Part shown: piece by piece, positions 9,450-20,273 of the stretch
How the letters are laid out: the number at the start of each line of letters is the position of its first letter
Position numbering within the stretch: the first letter of the stretch is position 1
NCBI GenBank assembly: GCA_033297075.1
Contig: MU858286.1
Coordinates: 1 to 51,019 of the forward strand
Source of the DNA: Rhypophila decipiens
Taxonomy: Eukaryota > Ascomycota > Sordariomycetes > Sordariales > Naviculisporaceae
Direction of reading: 5' to 3'
Length of the DNA: 51,019 nt
Made by a program: the position numbers and the translations under genes
The notes under the pieces: generated by a model
What the model was told of the DNA's origin: nothing
What the model saw: only the letters and a program-made list of their open reading frames with translations
Databases searched by the model: none

Positions 9450-10375
9450 GATTTCTTTGTGTTGGGAGCGTTGGGAGTGTTGGCAAAGGTCAGAGTGACG
9501 AGTCAAGGAAACAAGGTGAGTGATACAGAAAGGCGCAAAGCATCGGCACCGCAATCCCGGGACCCCGCAAAATACGAGCGAAATAGCCGTGACTAAGCGA
9601 TTCAGTCGGCTAAACGTACCACACAGGGCAAAAGCTGAGCTTGAGTGATGCAGGGTCTTTTTCGGGCGTGGAAATAAACGAAGAAAGAATGTTCACGCGT
9701 ATGGGGCGGGCGGCCGTGATAGATCACCGAATCTCACCGCTGTGGATTACTTGAATGCCAGGTAACGTAGCATGGATGATGTTAGCGAGCCAAGTTAGAC
9801 GGTATTAATCTAAATGATCAGGCCACGAGTAGGTTGGAGTCGACTCAGCTTATGGTAATTAATATAGGGGTCTGCCTTGAACATCCACTATTCCATTTCG
9901 CCAAACGTGCATTGCTAAACTCAGCCTCCTGCCTGGTATTGGAATACGGTTTGTTACTACATCAGCATTGAGAAGGATTACAAAGGGAGATGCCTTGAAA
10001 CCAAGCCACCTAATCCAGTGGGTCAAGGAGGATTTCCCCGGTTATGTAAGGATTCCCCCCTGAAACGCTGACCGGATCGCCGGCATTTACAGATCCTCTC
10101 TGGAATACTTCTGCTCTATGTAACCTAACCCGTGGCACGGCAATATCGCGATATCCCAAGCTATATCCGTAGCATACCGGTGTCCCAATATGGAAGTCTT
10201 GCATCTAAATTATGTTTGTTTGGATAACGTTATATCTTCTTACCAAGATTATATATTTATAAGTCTGCATCAATGATCGAGCATTTGTATATAAGCCTAG
10301 TGATCTGCACCATCAATTCCCAGCAACCGACCTAAACATCCGTCAACTTCACATCGGCCATCACCAAGATTCACC
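9450..10375. other. Divergent intergenic region
   Basis: 926 bp between the DUF3632-like gene (leftward) and the RNase gene (rightward), so it holds both promoters. A 64-codon minus-strand frame at 10010-10204 is open but has no supporting feature. The right end is AT-rich with TATA-like motifs. Confidence 0.5.
10288..10295 (+). promoter_or_regulatory. TATA-like box of the RNase gene
   Basis: TATATAAG lies about 80 bp upstream of the RNase start codon, a plausible spacing for a fungal core promoter with a short leader. Confidence 0.4.
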
Positions 10376-11061
10376 ATGCAGATCGCCGCCCTTCTCGCCC
10401 TCGTCTCGGCTGTGGCCGCCGCGGCCCTGCCAACTGATACCAGCGCCACCGTTGAGTCGAATCTCTTCACGCGCGCTAACGACGTGTCGAACCTTCCCAG
10501 CAAAGCCTGCCAATGTGGTGGAAAGGCGGCCGGAGCTTCAACATACGCGGCTGGTGACATCAAGAAGGCGGCCGACCTAAGCCTGAGCTATGTTGTCCAG
10601 AACAAGCAAATTGGTAAGACTCTCTTTCATTCATGTCCGGGGATGGCCGGACGTGGAGGAGAGCCAAAAAAGAAAAAGAAAATCACAAAAGAGACCCGGA
10701 AGAGGCCGTAAAAGGGTTCTTGAATACTTGGTGCTAACACAGACCACCATAGGGGCCAACCTGTATCCCCACGTCTACGGCTACAAAGATGCCACGGTGA
10801 ACTTCCCGGCGGCCCTCTGTGCGAGAGGCCAGGGAAGTATCTACGAGTTCCCCATCACCCGCGGCCTCTATACCGGAGCCGACCCCGGACCGGACCGCGT
10901 CGTCATTCGCCTGACGTCGACCAAGAAGGCTGTGTATTGCGGACTTATGACCCATCTTGTGAGTGAAAGGACCTTCATTTTGCTTTACAGATATCGACCG
11001 TTACTAACAAATGGACTGTTAGGGTGTGGCTGGAAACAGTTTCCAATCTTGCTCCTGCTAA
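10376..11061 (+). CDS. Secreted guanyl-specific ribonuclease, RNase T1/F1 family, 160 aa
   Basis: Predicted as join(10376..10613, 10753..10958, 11023..11061). Donors are GTAAGA and GTGAGT, and a TTACTAACA branch point precedes the last AG. The first ~18 residues are a clear signal peptide. The active-site layout of RNase T1 is present: His86 in YPHVY, Glu111 in YEFPI, Arg128 in PDRVV and His147 in MTHLG. The family cleaves single-stranded RNA after guanosine through a 2',3'-cyclic intermediate. Cysteines near residues 45-47, 102, 142 and 158-160 could form disulfides. It lacks the long loops expected of ribotoxins, so it is better called an ordinary extracellular RNase. Compared with RNase T1 it has a longer spacer after the signal peptide (residues 20-45). 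Confidence 0.88.
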
Positions 11062-11863
11062 ATGCTTCATAATTGAATCCGGCATCACTCACTTGTGTGA
11101 GCTTTTTCAGTCTTTGTCTGCTATATAAACTGCACATGAATGTATTTCATGTATTTTTGTATATACCATCAAAACTCCCAAGATTTTCACACTATCCATC
11201 TGGGAAGCCTAGTTGCCCTCACGGGACTTTGAGTGAATAAAAGAGTTCATGTTGCGGAGTAGTGCCTCTATCAGCTCCTAAGTCAAGATATTCGAGCGAA
11301 TATTTGTGTACCGAGAGCGGGATTATTCAAGGTACATGTAAAGGATTTCATCACACCCATATTCCGGTTCAGTCCAGGTAGTACCGTACAGTTTGCAGCG
11401 ACGAGGTGACTAGGCGGAATACAGTATTCGCTGTAACACTAATACCGATACCCCTTGCCCAGATCCTCTCAGCATTGAGCATCCCCCCACATTCCGCCCC
11501 TCCCATCCCACCTCATGGCCGTCTAGAATTCCTTTAGCAAATGGTTCCGAACCAACCGAGCCAACGGCGTCAACAGGGTAACCAACAGGGTCGTTGGCAA
11601 CGGCTTGGCAGCATGCAGAGCTGCTTATCTTGCAGTTGAACAAGCTGTCGAGCCTTACCGCAATCAGCAACTGTATACGAGAGAACGAATGCAGTCACAC
11701 CGAGAGGTTGATCAGTATCCTTGCTCGCATCCTACAAATACTGTTCAGGTCCGGTTACAAATTGATATCCCACCAGAAGCAACGAACCGAATCCAGTTTT
11801 CCCTGTCGGCTAGGAAAAGCCAAAGAAGGGCAAGATTGTCAACTCCGGAGAGCCCTCGCGACG
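11062..11863. other. Intergenic, presumed P450 promoter
   Basis: 802 bp. A plus-strand frame stays open from 11594 into the P450 start, but its extra N-terminal residues do not look like P450 sequence and the hydrophobic anchor begins only after the ATG at 11864. No other gene was seen. Confidence 0.5.
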
Positions 11864-13617
11864 ATGGCGCCGGCCAGTCTGCTTTACCTATACGCCCGGG
11901 ACTATGCGCCCATGGCCATTTTGGCGACCGTCGTCGCCTATTACATTCTGCAGACGTATCGAAAATACCTCCAGCTGCAACATATACCCGGACCTTCCGG
12001 CGTGGGCTGGACCAAGTGGTGGCTCGCCAAACATCAGGGGCGAGGCAATCTATGCTGTGATCTGGAAGAGGTCGCTTACAAGCATGGTGAGTAGCATGTG
12101 CGAAGTCATTGCTTTAAAGACTTGGACACTGACGCAACACCTTCTTGGCCCTAGGCCCCATTGCGAGGATAGCCCCCGACTGGGTCCTCGTCTCCGATCC
12201 CTCCGAGATCCGTCGCATCTGGAGCGTCCACTCGGGCTATCGACGATCCGACTGGTACAGGGGTTTCCGGTTTGACCCAAATCGCGACAGTCTCCTGACT
12301 GCCAGCAACAACAAAGAACATCACGCTATTCGGTTGAAGCTGCTCCAGGGTTATGGCGGCAAGGGTCTCGGAGACCAGGAGATTCCAGTCGACAAGGCAG
12401 TTTTGGCTTTCATCGAACTGATCGACCGCGAGTACCTGACCACGACCGACTCTACGAATGGCCATGTCACCCCAAGACCGATGGATGGTGCGCGTGTGTT
12501 CCTCTACTTCTCTCAAGATGTCAACTCGGCCATCGAGTTTGGCGAACCCTTTGGCTACATGCAGATGAACAGCGACTTCAACGGAATTATTGAAGCCTTT
12601 GAGATGATGATGGGAGCAACAAATGTCATGGCGCTGTTTCCTCCTCTCCTGTGGCTCATCAAGTCACCCTTGGTCAAACCTTTGCTGCCCAAACCGACAG
12701 ACAAGACAGGGGTCGGTCGTCTCCTTGGTATTGTCCAGGAGAAGGTACAGCAACGCTATCGGGAGATTGAGAATAACGAGAACGTCAATCGTCCCCGTGA
12801 CGTCCTGCAATCCTTCGTCACGAGCAGCCTCAGTCCCACCGAAGTTGAAGCCGAAGCTCTGGTGCATCTGCTAGGCGGCACAGACACCACAGCTGCAGCA
12901 TTGAGAACAACCATCTTCTACTTATCAGTGAAACCGACAGCTTACAACACATTGAGAGCCGAAATAGATGCCTTCTTCAAAGCAGGCAAAGCCACGCGCC
13001 CGGTAATCACAGACACAGAGGCAAAATCACTACCCTATCTACAGGCCGTCATCAAAGAAGGACTGCGCATCTGGCCGCCCATCACAGGCTTGATGGCCAA
13101 GAGCTCCGAGAAAGACGATATCATCTGTGGAAAGAAGATTCCAGCCGGAACCCACGTGGCCTGGGCGGCTCTGGCAGTCATGAGGAACAAGGAGCTCTTT
13201 GGAGAGGATGCACAGCAGTTTGAACCGGGCCGATGGATTGCTGCTGCCAAGGAGGCCAAGAAGGAAGGTCAAGAAGGAGAAGCGGCCAGGACGAGATTGA
13301 AGGAGATGGAGTCTGTTCAGAGCATGGTCTTTGTGATGGGGTCGAGGTGGGAGTGTCTTGGTCGCCGGCTGGCTTTGATGGAAATGGGCAAGGTTCTATT
13401 TGAGGTATGTCTTTAAGGCTCATCAAGAGCGTTGGCTGGCAGCTAGACATGTTTTTGACGGGAGAATTCTTTGACTGACTGGGCGTGTTAACAGCTCCTC
13501 CTTCGGTACGACTTTGCGATCGCCGACCCTGTCAAGCCATTCCAATGGTGGAACTATGGCTTCACCATTCACGAGAAGATGAATTTCATTGTCACCAAAC
13601 GAGATATACCACTATGA
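11864..13617 (+). CDS. Cytochrome P450 monooxygenase, 531 aa
   Basis: Predicted as join(11864..12086, 12155..13404, 13495..13617), with phase kept at both junctions. An N-terminal membrane anchor (residues ~12-30) precedes the Pro hinge LQHIPGPSG. The I-helix motif GGTDTT is at about 315-320, the K-helix ExxR is EGLR at 376-379, the FEPGRW motif is near 430, and the haem ligand is Cys475 in VMGSRWECLGRR. The layout resembles fungal class II, pisatin-demethylase-like P450s of the ER that need NADPH-P450 reductase. The haem loop carries an RWxCLG variant in which the usual Gly four residues before Cys is Ser. The ATG at 11864 was chosen because it directly precedes the anchor. The substrate is unknown. 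Confidence 0.9.
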
Positions 13618-13958
13618 ATGAGCGGTGGCATGCATGTGGTGGGTGTGGGAAATATGCGATACTGTCGACACACCTGGACGTAATAAATAGGAAGGGTGGC
13701 TAGGATGAACTGGTCATGGTTTCACGGCCTCCCGGCGGATTTCTAGTCTCTGAGCTCAAAAATGTGATATCTCTCTGTTTATTGTCAGTGTTCTTGTTAT
13801 CATTAATGTGATGGGTGGCTTGTATCATGAATCAATAAAACAGATCAGGGCATATTTTGATACATCTGTGGTGTTGCAGTCAACTCAACCCCACTTCATC
13901 ACACCTCCTTCAACATCAATATTGAGTGATATCCTGTCATGATAGGCTGTCCCAACAC

Positions 13959-14130
13959 CTACCTGCAGCGTTCTGCAAGGTCATAGTCAGGGTCCAGATT
14001 CGGCGGAGAACCAAGAGCGTATATGATACCAAGATACGATCCCCGCTCGTATAGCTTCAACTCTGGATTCACAGGCTGCTCCTCAGGCTCATAAATGTTC
14101 ATGCCGGCCTGTGTGTTGACTTGGGCTCTG
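13959..14130 (-). pseudogene. Unidentified coding-like remnant
   Basis: A minus-strand frame reads MNIYEPEEQPVNPELK then LYERGSYLGIIYALGSPPN, and ends at CAG|GTAGGT, which is either a stop or a splice donor. The frame stays open upstream (AQVNTQAG) to a possible acceptor. The composition looks like a real exon, but no family is recognised and no continuation was found. It may be an isolated exon of a lost gene or a very small gene. Confidence 0.25.
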
Positions 14131-14173
14131 TGAGATATGAGACAGATATATTGTTCGATACAAGCTGAGAAAG

Positions 14174-14380
14174 ATGTCTTTCCAACCCATGAAAATCACG
14201 TCTTGCTTCCCATCGACTGAGATGCAGTCCCTGTCTACTATAGCCCTCGTTGTAGCCCTTATTCTTATTGTTTACGTGCTCTTCTCACCCAGAAAATTCT
14301 ACCTCTGCCTCTCCTACATTCCGGGTCCTCTCATAAATCACTTCACCTCCCTCGCCTTAGCATCCATTGATGACTTTTAG
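14174..14380 (+). pseudogene. N-terminal stub of a second cytochrome P450
   Basis: A 68-codon frame with ATG contains a hydrophobic anchor (LSTIALVVALILIVYVLF) followed by FYLCLSYIPGPLINHFTSL. This is the anchor-plus-IPGP hinge that opens microsomal P450s. It then hits a stop (DDF-stop) and nothing P450-like follows. The stub lies ~560 bp after the intact P450, but its anchor sequence differs, so it is a remnant of another P450 rather than a simple tandem copy. Confidence 0.5.
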
Positions 14381-14523
14381 GTAGGGGTTACTGAGGATCG
14401 TCGAGGGAGGTGTTTAGATTAATAAATATCTGCCTGTCGTCTGAAAGGTTCAACCAGCTCGCTAATATTTAATACGACTTTGGGCAGCTCGTTATGCTAA
14501 AGAATAATCCGTTATAACCTCCT

Positions 14524-15498
14524 TCAATCCAAGGTAAGTGTAGGCCTTTCTAGTTCTAGCGAATTGGGTGATACCGCCTCATATCCTGCATGTGCATAAC
14601 GTGCCTGAGGCGCGCTCGGAGATACATTTTCATCACACCAGACCTGTGGCAACGCGATTCTGGTGTCGTCATCCTTATTATTGTTTGCATCGACTCTGAT
14701 TTCCGATTCGCTTGATCCGGCTGGTTGTTGGTCCCCTAGTATTCCCTCTCCTGTTGTATTGTCGTCCGTCAAATTACCTGAATCTTCAGTCGAGCTACCG
14801 CTATTTTCCGCCCTGGTTCGTGTTTGTCCTCCTCCTGCTGGGACGACACGCAGGGGCGGGGGCGAACCGGGTAACTCGACAGGGGGGATGCTCGTGCTCG
14901 GAGTTCCATCAAGTTCGCCGACAACGACAGCCGTAGTAGCAGCAGCATTGCTACCTCCATTCTTGAGAAATGGCTCTTCCAGGTCCACCTGAAGCTCTGC
15001 CGGCACTCTAACGGGGTCGGTACTGTCGCCGGAGAGTTCAGGCTTGGCACGAGTGAGGAGGTCGCCTGGTGGACTATTACTCGTGTCTGTACTGCCTTGC
15101 TCCTGGTCCGAGTCGGCTTGTTGTGATTTGGCCTGCTTCTTCTTCCCACGGCGGTAGAAGAACCACCCTGATATGGCCATCAAGATCAATATCATGACGC
15201 CAAATCCTGTCCATATTCCTGCTTGGATACCCACATTCGGATCTGAGGAGTTGCTTGCATCGTCTTTACCATAGGTTGTGGAAGACCCTGATGGTGCGGG
15301 TGGGGGTGATGCTGATGCTGATGAAGGTGACGGCGACGGCGACGGTGATGGCGTTTCCGGGGCTGAAGAGCAAGTATTAGATGAGTCTGACCCGTCATCA
15401 CATGCGTTTGTAGCACTGGGCTCTGCTTTGAGAAAGGAAATGTCAGAGATTGCAACTGAAGTGAAGAAACTGGTGTCAGGAGCGAGGGAAGCCATCAT
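14524..15498 (-). CDS. Single-pass membrane protein with Ser/Pro-rich ectodomain
   Basis: A 324-aa frame. Residues ~1-90 are Ser/Thr/Pro-rich with an SPSPSPSPSSASAS run, then one transmembrane helix (GIWTGFGVMILILMAISGWFF) with a stop-transfer RRGKKKQ, then ~190 residues of acidic, disordered tail. This is the architecture of fungal WSC/Mid2-like surface sensors and other mucin-like proteins, but no WSC cysteine domain is visible. The N-terminus lacks a convincing signal peptide, so an upstream exon is likely. A candidate lies at 16251-16048 on the same strand, where a signal peptide (STAGLLILFLCFGPLSVLS) is encoded; I could not join the two. Function unknown. Confidence 0.6.
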   Translation of the reverse strand: MMASLAPDTSFFTSVAISDISFLKAEPSATNACDDGSDSSNTCSSAPETPSPSPSPSPSSASASPPPAPSGSSTTYGKDDASNSSDPNVGIQAGIWTGFGVMILILMAISGWFFYRRGKKKQAKSQQADSDQEQGSTDTSNSPPGDLLTRAKPELSGDSTDPVRVPAELQVDLEEPFLKNGGSNAAATTAVVVGELDGTPSTSIPPVELPGSPPPLRVVPAGGGQTRTRAENSGSSTEDSGNLTDDNTTGEGILGDQQPAGSSESEIRVDANNNKDDDTRIALPQVWCDENVSPSAPQARYAHAGYEAVSPNSLELERPTLTLD

Positions 15499-16432
15499 GA
15501 AGAGTGTGCTTTTGTCATGAGAAATCTTTTCTGCTGCTTGACAACTCCGAGACGCTGACCAAGGGAATGGTGGTGCATCTAAATGTCTGATCAGGGACCA
15601 CCAAAGAAGTCACAGATACATGGAGACCCCGGCTCCAAGAACAGCTAATATTAGAACATCATTTTCAGACATGCCTCACCCGACTTGTCCGCTCACAAGT
15701 CCTACTCTTTGACCTGCTCAGCCTTTTCTCGCCCCCCTCGCTGACATTGGAGTTATGTCATCGTTTGGTAATGCTTTTTGCTTCTGTGTTTACCTCAATT
15801 CACGCAAACAAAAATACTCTTTGAGCGTCTAAGAATAAGATATGTACAGCGCATCAATCGATACAAGGGGCATAGCATTTCTGTAATATGGGCCAGATAA
15901 GTATCCTGAAAGTGTGGCTGGTGCAGTGGCTGGTGAGTGGCTTAGCTGCAAGGCCACCCCGGGCGGTCCCGTCCAGTGGAGGTCAAGTCGCCTCACTGAT
16001 TTCAGGCCAGGCCCGACATATCGAAGGTCTTGACGGCGAATTATGAATCAAATGTCCCTATGCATCTGGCAGTTGGACCATGGGGGCCTTCCGTTGTTGT
16101 CAATGGGGAGAGAGAAGCTAACACCTGTGTGGTGGCTGCCGTCTGGGAAGCCTGGAAATTCAGCAGTTGCATCCTGACTCAATACTGAAAGTGGACCAAA
16201 GCAGAGGAAAAGAATCAACAGACCAGCGGTTGACTTCGAAAAACGGTACATGTATGACGGGGTGTAACTCACGTAAGAGGATGGAAGAAAGCCGAAAACG
16301 AACATGTACTACAGTTTTTTCTTGCCCATGTATTTTGATCTCTTGTGTGTAACCGCAATTTCAGTTTATAGACAATTTCAGCCCGAACCCGCGCTCCAAC
16401 GCTCCCAGCACCTTCCCCCCCCGTTCACTCCA
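15499..16432. other. Intergenic, with possible signal-peptide exon
   Basis: 934 bp. On the minus strand 16251-~16120 encodes a strong signal peptide (core GLLILFLCFGPLSVLSQ) followed by a possible donor (CACAG|GTGTTA). It may be the first exon of the membrane-protein gene to its left. The rest shows no coding signal. Confidence 0.35.
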
Positions 16433-19400
16433 TTACTGCCCGTACACAACAGTATTCAACACCTCAAGTAGGACATCGCCCCTGTTCAGCCGAGCCTTCC
16501 TCTCCCTGTGTCTCTGAAAGGCGGCTTCCTCTTCCTCAATCTGCATCCTATCTTCTTCCTCCCATTGCTCTTCAGGAGGAGGAGGTACCCGTGACCGCTC
16601 TAGTTCGCGTTGCTCGCGCTGTTCATCAAGCTCTTGCTGCCGCTTCCTCTTCCGTTGACCAATTTCCTGGACAGTCGTACCGCGCTCAACCCGTTCCCGT
16701 TCTTCTTCCTCCTCGATTGCCGTCGCTGGAGGTGGGCGTGCTCCCTTGTCGGGTATGTAGCCGAACGGCAGCACGCCAAACTCTAGATGCGGCACGGGCA
16801 ATACAACGCTATTAAACGCGATGCGTTCCGGGTCGTACTTGACAAACACGTAGCTCCATGGCCCCGGGAAGTCTGCCATGTCTTTCTTGACCACGTCCAG
16901 GCTGTTGACCAACTTCGGGTTCCCGTGAAACGAGCGCGCGCGGGGTCTGTAAAGCATTGTGTCGTCTGACCGAGAGGGTCGCACCAAATATGGATCGCAT
17001 TCTTTCTTTGTCTCGTCCATCAGCTGGTCGTAAGTCATGGCTTGGAACTCGGCTACTTTCTGTTGCGCTGTTGGAAGGACTTTTTGCTGAATCGTCTTGA
17101 GCTTTGGGATACGTTTGCGAAAGATTCGGTCAATAATGGAGCCCAGATTTGTCTTGGCCGGGTCAAGCTGTTCAATGAGATTTATTCGCGACCACATACA
17201 CCACTCGAAACGGAAGGCTTCTTTGACCAGACTGTCGTCCCAGCCCTTGAAGGTCGGGAGCTTGCGGTTTCGTCTCGTTCTTTCGGGAACAAAGTATCGA
17301 TCGACGCTGGCGTTCAGCGTCGGGTCAAAGATGGCTGGAAAGGGGGCATACTTCACGTCTCTAAGAAGCCCGGGGTGCCGTATAAGTTTGCCAAAGCAGT
17401 ACCAATCCCACCATGTTTGGTGGATGACACCCTCCGGCTCGTCGTCGACATCCTCTTCATTGGCATCCTCGTCTTTGGGATCGTCGACCTTGGGATCATC
17501 GTCCTTGGGATTGTGGTCTGTGGCAGCCTGCTCTTTGGCAGCTTTCTCCTTGGCAGCTTTCTCCTCGGCAGCTTTCGCTTTGGCAGCCTCTCTGGCAGCC
17601 TTCGCAGCCTTCTTTCTGTTCCTTTCGATGAGCCTTTCGTTCCACTTGACGCGAACGGTTTCCCTATCCTCTTTTTTGTCTCGGAAGTCGGCATTTCCAA
17701 AGCCCCCAAGGACTATTCTGGGAAAGCATCTCGCACGCGCCGCCTCCACGGAATCGCTATGGTGTGTGTCAATGGCCTCCTGATCAAAGTGTAAGAATAT
17801 ATTTTCTGCCTTGACGGCACCATGGACAATGAGCTCCCACTTTTCACCCTCTTGCAGCGGGGCGAATTCTTCTTCGTCGGCGGATCGTGGAGTGCCGGTA
17901 TGAAGCTTCACGATGGCCTTGCCGACCTCGTTGATAATGTGCCAGATCAGTGGCTCCGCAAGCCGCTTGATTTTCTCAGCCTGCATGGGATTGTCGGCGA
18001 CCTTCGGGTAGTCCTCTCGGAACTGTTTGTCATCGACCTTCATGAGATGTCCCAGAGTTTCGCCATTACAAAGCTCGTAAAAGCCCGACAATACCAGATA
18101 CTTTTCCACCTCTCGGTCCACCTCTTGGGCCTCGCTGTACCTCTCGGTCCACCCTATGATATGAAAACATCTTCATCTTGGGAAAGAAGTCGTGACCATG
18201 TCCCAGGTAGCGGCCCTTGTCGCCGCACCAACCGGACCAAAACCCTTTGTCGGGGAGGTTCGAGAAGCGCAGCCAAGAAGGGAAGAAGTCCTTGGTTAGC
18301 GAGGGTGCTTACGTAATCGGGTCATTGTCCTTCTTGTCATATTCGATCTCTTTACGCCTGTTGATCAATATCTCTGTCCGCGTGTGGTTGCCCCTCTCTT
18401 GGATCCCCCTCACCTTCCAGATCGATCCCGCCTTTGGCGTCTTGACGAGCCATAAATTCTTGCTCTTGATTTTTGTGACTAAATCGTCCTGTACCTGTTT
18501 ATTATCTTGAAAAAGCACGCAGTCCCTCTCTTGGCCAAAGAGGGGGAACCTGACAGCCAGGTGGTGGAACTCGTGGTTCCTCGGATAGGTTGGTGTCTCA
18601 GTCGGAAATTGGGGCATGGCCCGTGGATCTTCAATTTGTGCAAAACTTCCAGTTGCTACCGTCCCTGCGTCTTCGGGGTGCCCGTTGTCCTGCGCTTCTT
18701 CGCCATGCTCCTCTTCGTCTTCATATTCTTCGGGCGGTTCTGGCTCATCGTTGGCAAAGTGTACGCCCTTAGGTCTTGGGCCAGCGTGCCTTGGGCCGGC
18801 ATGCTTTGGGCCGGCGTGCTTTGGGCCGGCATGCTTTCGTTCGGGCTGCTCTTCTTTTGTATGCTCTTCTTCGGCGTTCTCTTCATCAATGTGCTCTTCT
18901 GCGTCGTCATCTTCTTCCTCGTCCTCTTCGTCGTCCTCTTCGTCGTCCTCTTCGTCGTCCTCTTCGTCGTCCTCTTCGTCGTCCTCTTCGTCGTCCTCTT
19001 CTTCGTCCTCTTCGTCGTCCTCTTCTTCGTCCTCCTCTTCTTCGTCCTCCTCTTCTTCGTCCTCCTCTTCATCGTCCTCTTCTTCTTCGGACTGCTCTTG
19101 GTCCGACTGCACTTGTTCAGAAGACTGCACTTGTTCAGAAGACTGCACTTGTTCAGATGACTGTTCTTGTTCAGAAGATTGCTCCTGGTCCGACTGCTCC
19201 TGGTCCGACTGCTCTTGTTCAGGAGACTCTGGCTGTTCAGAAGGATGCTCGGAAGATTGCTCATGTTCAGACTGCTCTTGTTCGGACTCCTCTTGTTCGG
19301 ACTGCTCTTGTTCGGACTGCTCTTGTTCAGAAGCATGTTCAGAAGCATGCTCGGAAGATTGGTCTTGTTCGGACTGCTCTTGTTCCGACCGCTCTTCTTC

Positions 19401-19451
19401 GTCCTGCACTTCTTGGACTCTTTGACTTTCGGGGTGGTTTTCTTCGGCCAT
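16433..19451 (-). CDS. Large pseudokinase-like protein with acidic repeat N-terminus, 958 aa
   Basis: Predicted as join(19451..18313, 18170..16433): donor GTAAGC at 18312, acceptor AG at 18172-18171, 142-nt intron, phase 2. Residues 1-~230 are Glu/Gln/Ser/Asp repeats (SEQEQ, EEDDEED, HAGPK/R blocks). A kinase-like fold follows: LWLVKTPKAGSIWKVR, then FHIIGWTERYSE and YLVLSGFYELCNGETLGHLM, a hinge-like stretch. The catalytic-loop equivalent is VHGAVKAENIFL (HGA instead of HRD) and the DFG equivalent is LGGFGNAD. Loss of both catalytic aspartates marks a probable pseudokinase. A Lys/Ala-rich helix interrupts the C-lobe near residues 560-620, and the tail is Glu/Arg-rich coiled coil. A scaffold role is an inference. 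Confidence 0.75.
18781..18840 (-). repeat. 15-bp coding repeat encoding HAGPK/R
   Basis: Four near-identical 15-bp units (GGGCCGGCATGCTTT type on the plus strand) encode HAGPKHAGPKHAGPRHAGPR inside the pseudokinase gene. In-frame expansion is the likely origin. Confidence 0.8.
18901..19090 (-). repeat. 12-bp coding repeat encoding acidic EEDD tract
   Basis: Imperfect repeats of TCCTCTTCGTCG (plus strand) encode a ~65-residue Asp/Glu tract within the pseudokinase gene. All frames on both strands stay open here, so long apparent reading frames on the other strand are artefacts. Confidence 0.85.
19096..19160 (-). repeat. 18-bp coding repeat encoding SSEQVQ
   Basis: Three tandem copies of an 18-bp unit (GACTGCACTTGTTCAGAA, plus strand) encode SSEQVQ repeats. 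They continue into more diverged SEQEQ units up to about 19380. Confidence 0.8.
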
Positions 19452-20273
19452 CTTGTTAGAAAGAACCTATTCCGGCAATGAATTGGATTGAAGTTGCAAT
19501 ACAGACTTATTTTGAAGCCAGGTGGACAAGATAATTTGCGGTACCCTGGTCTTGAACATGTTGCAAGACGATCTCCAGTAAGTGCATCTGGAACTGTTGA
19601 CAAAGGAGCAAAATGATAGGACGTTCTGATGACTACAAAAAAGAAGTCCGGAAGCTAATTCTACCTATCCATGTCAACAATGGACGGACTTGGCCTGACT
19701 TCGGGAACCCACACCCCGGTCACAGCATTACTTCTTTGACGGAACAATGAACAAGGTAGCTACCCGACCGCACACAACGCCGCACGGAGCTCTGATAGCC
19801 GTTAAAAACCCATAGCTTAACGGAAAAAGTACAAAGCCTGCATTGCCGGAAAAGGAGCTGGTTTCTTTGTTTGGACCCCTGAACAAAACATTTGGTACAG
19901 TAATGGAGTAAATACATACGCTATACTGTAACGATACAGAGCCCCAGCCGAAGGCCCAGGGCCACTGCCGGTGGGCGCCCCCGACTCTCGGTCGGTAAAT
20001 TTCCGTCATTCAAACACGAAACCGTATTCAGGTTACTGACTTGATAACACCATGGAATGGCACACAGGGTCATCCGATACCACAGTCCGAGGCATCGGGC
20101 CGATCCTTAGCTCCGACGTTCCCCCACGGCCTTTCCCCATTTCGGTCTCCGGGCCCGGCGCCAGATCAAAAGCCCGGAGGCCGTTATCCCCCAGACAAAA
20201 TGTCAGCTTTCACATTGCAAAATCCAACACCAAGCACCGCTACCTGAACAAAACAAGCGAAAGCATCGTCATC
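19452..20273. other. Divergent intergenic region
   Basis: 822 bp between the leftward pseudokinase gene and the rightward hydrolase gene, so it holds both promoters. A frame is open from 20052 into the hydrolase start but has no matching residues. No RNA gene was seen. Confidence 0.5.

Noticed and set aside
10010..10204. 64-codon minus-strand frame upstream of the RNase gene
   Set aside because: No domain, signal peptide or neighbouring exon supports it.
10376..11061. Ribotoxin (alpha-sarcin-like) for the secreted RNase
   Set aside because: The chain is short and lacks the extended loops of ribotoxins; it fits plain RNase T1/F1 better.
18108..18153. 31-nt micro-intron in the kinase-like gene
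   Set aside because: Too short for a fungal intron and unnecessary: a 142-nt intron (18312..18171) restores phase and gives kinase-like sequence.
18507..19603. Several long open frames on both strands over the acidic repeat region
   Set aside because: They are shadows of the 12- and 18-bp coding repeats; only the minus-strand frame continues into a kinase-like domain through a phase-correct intron.
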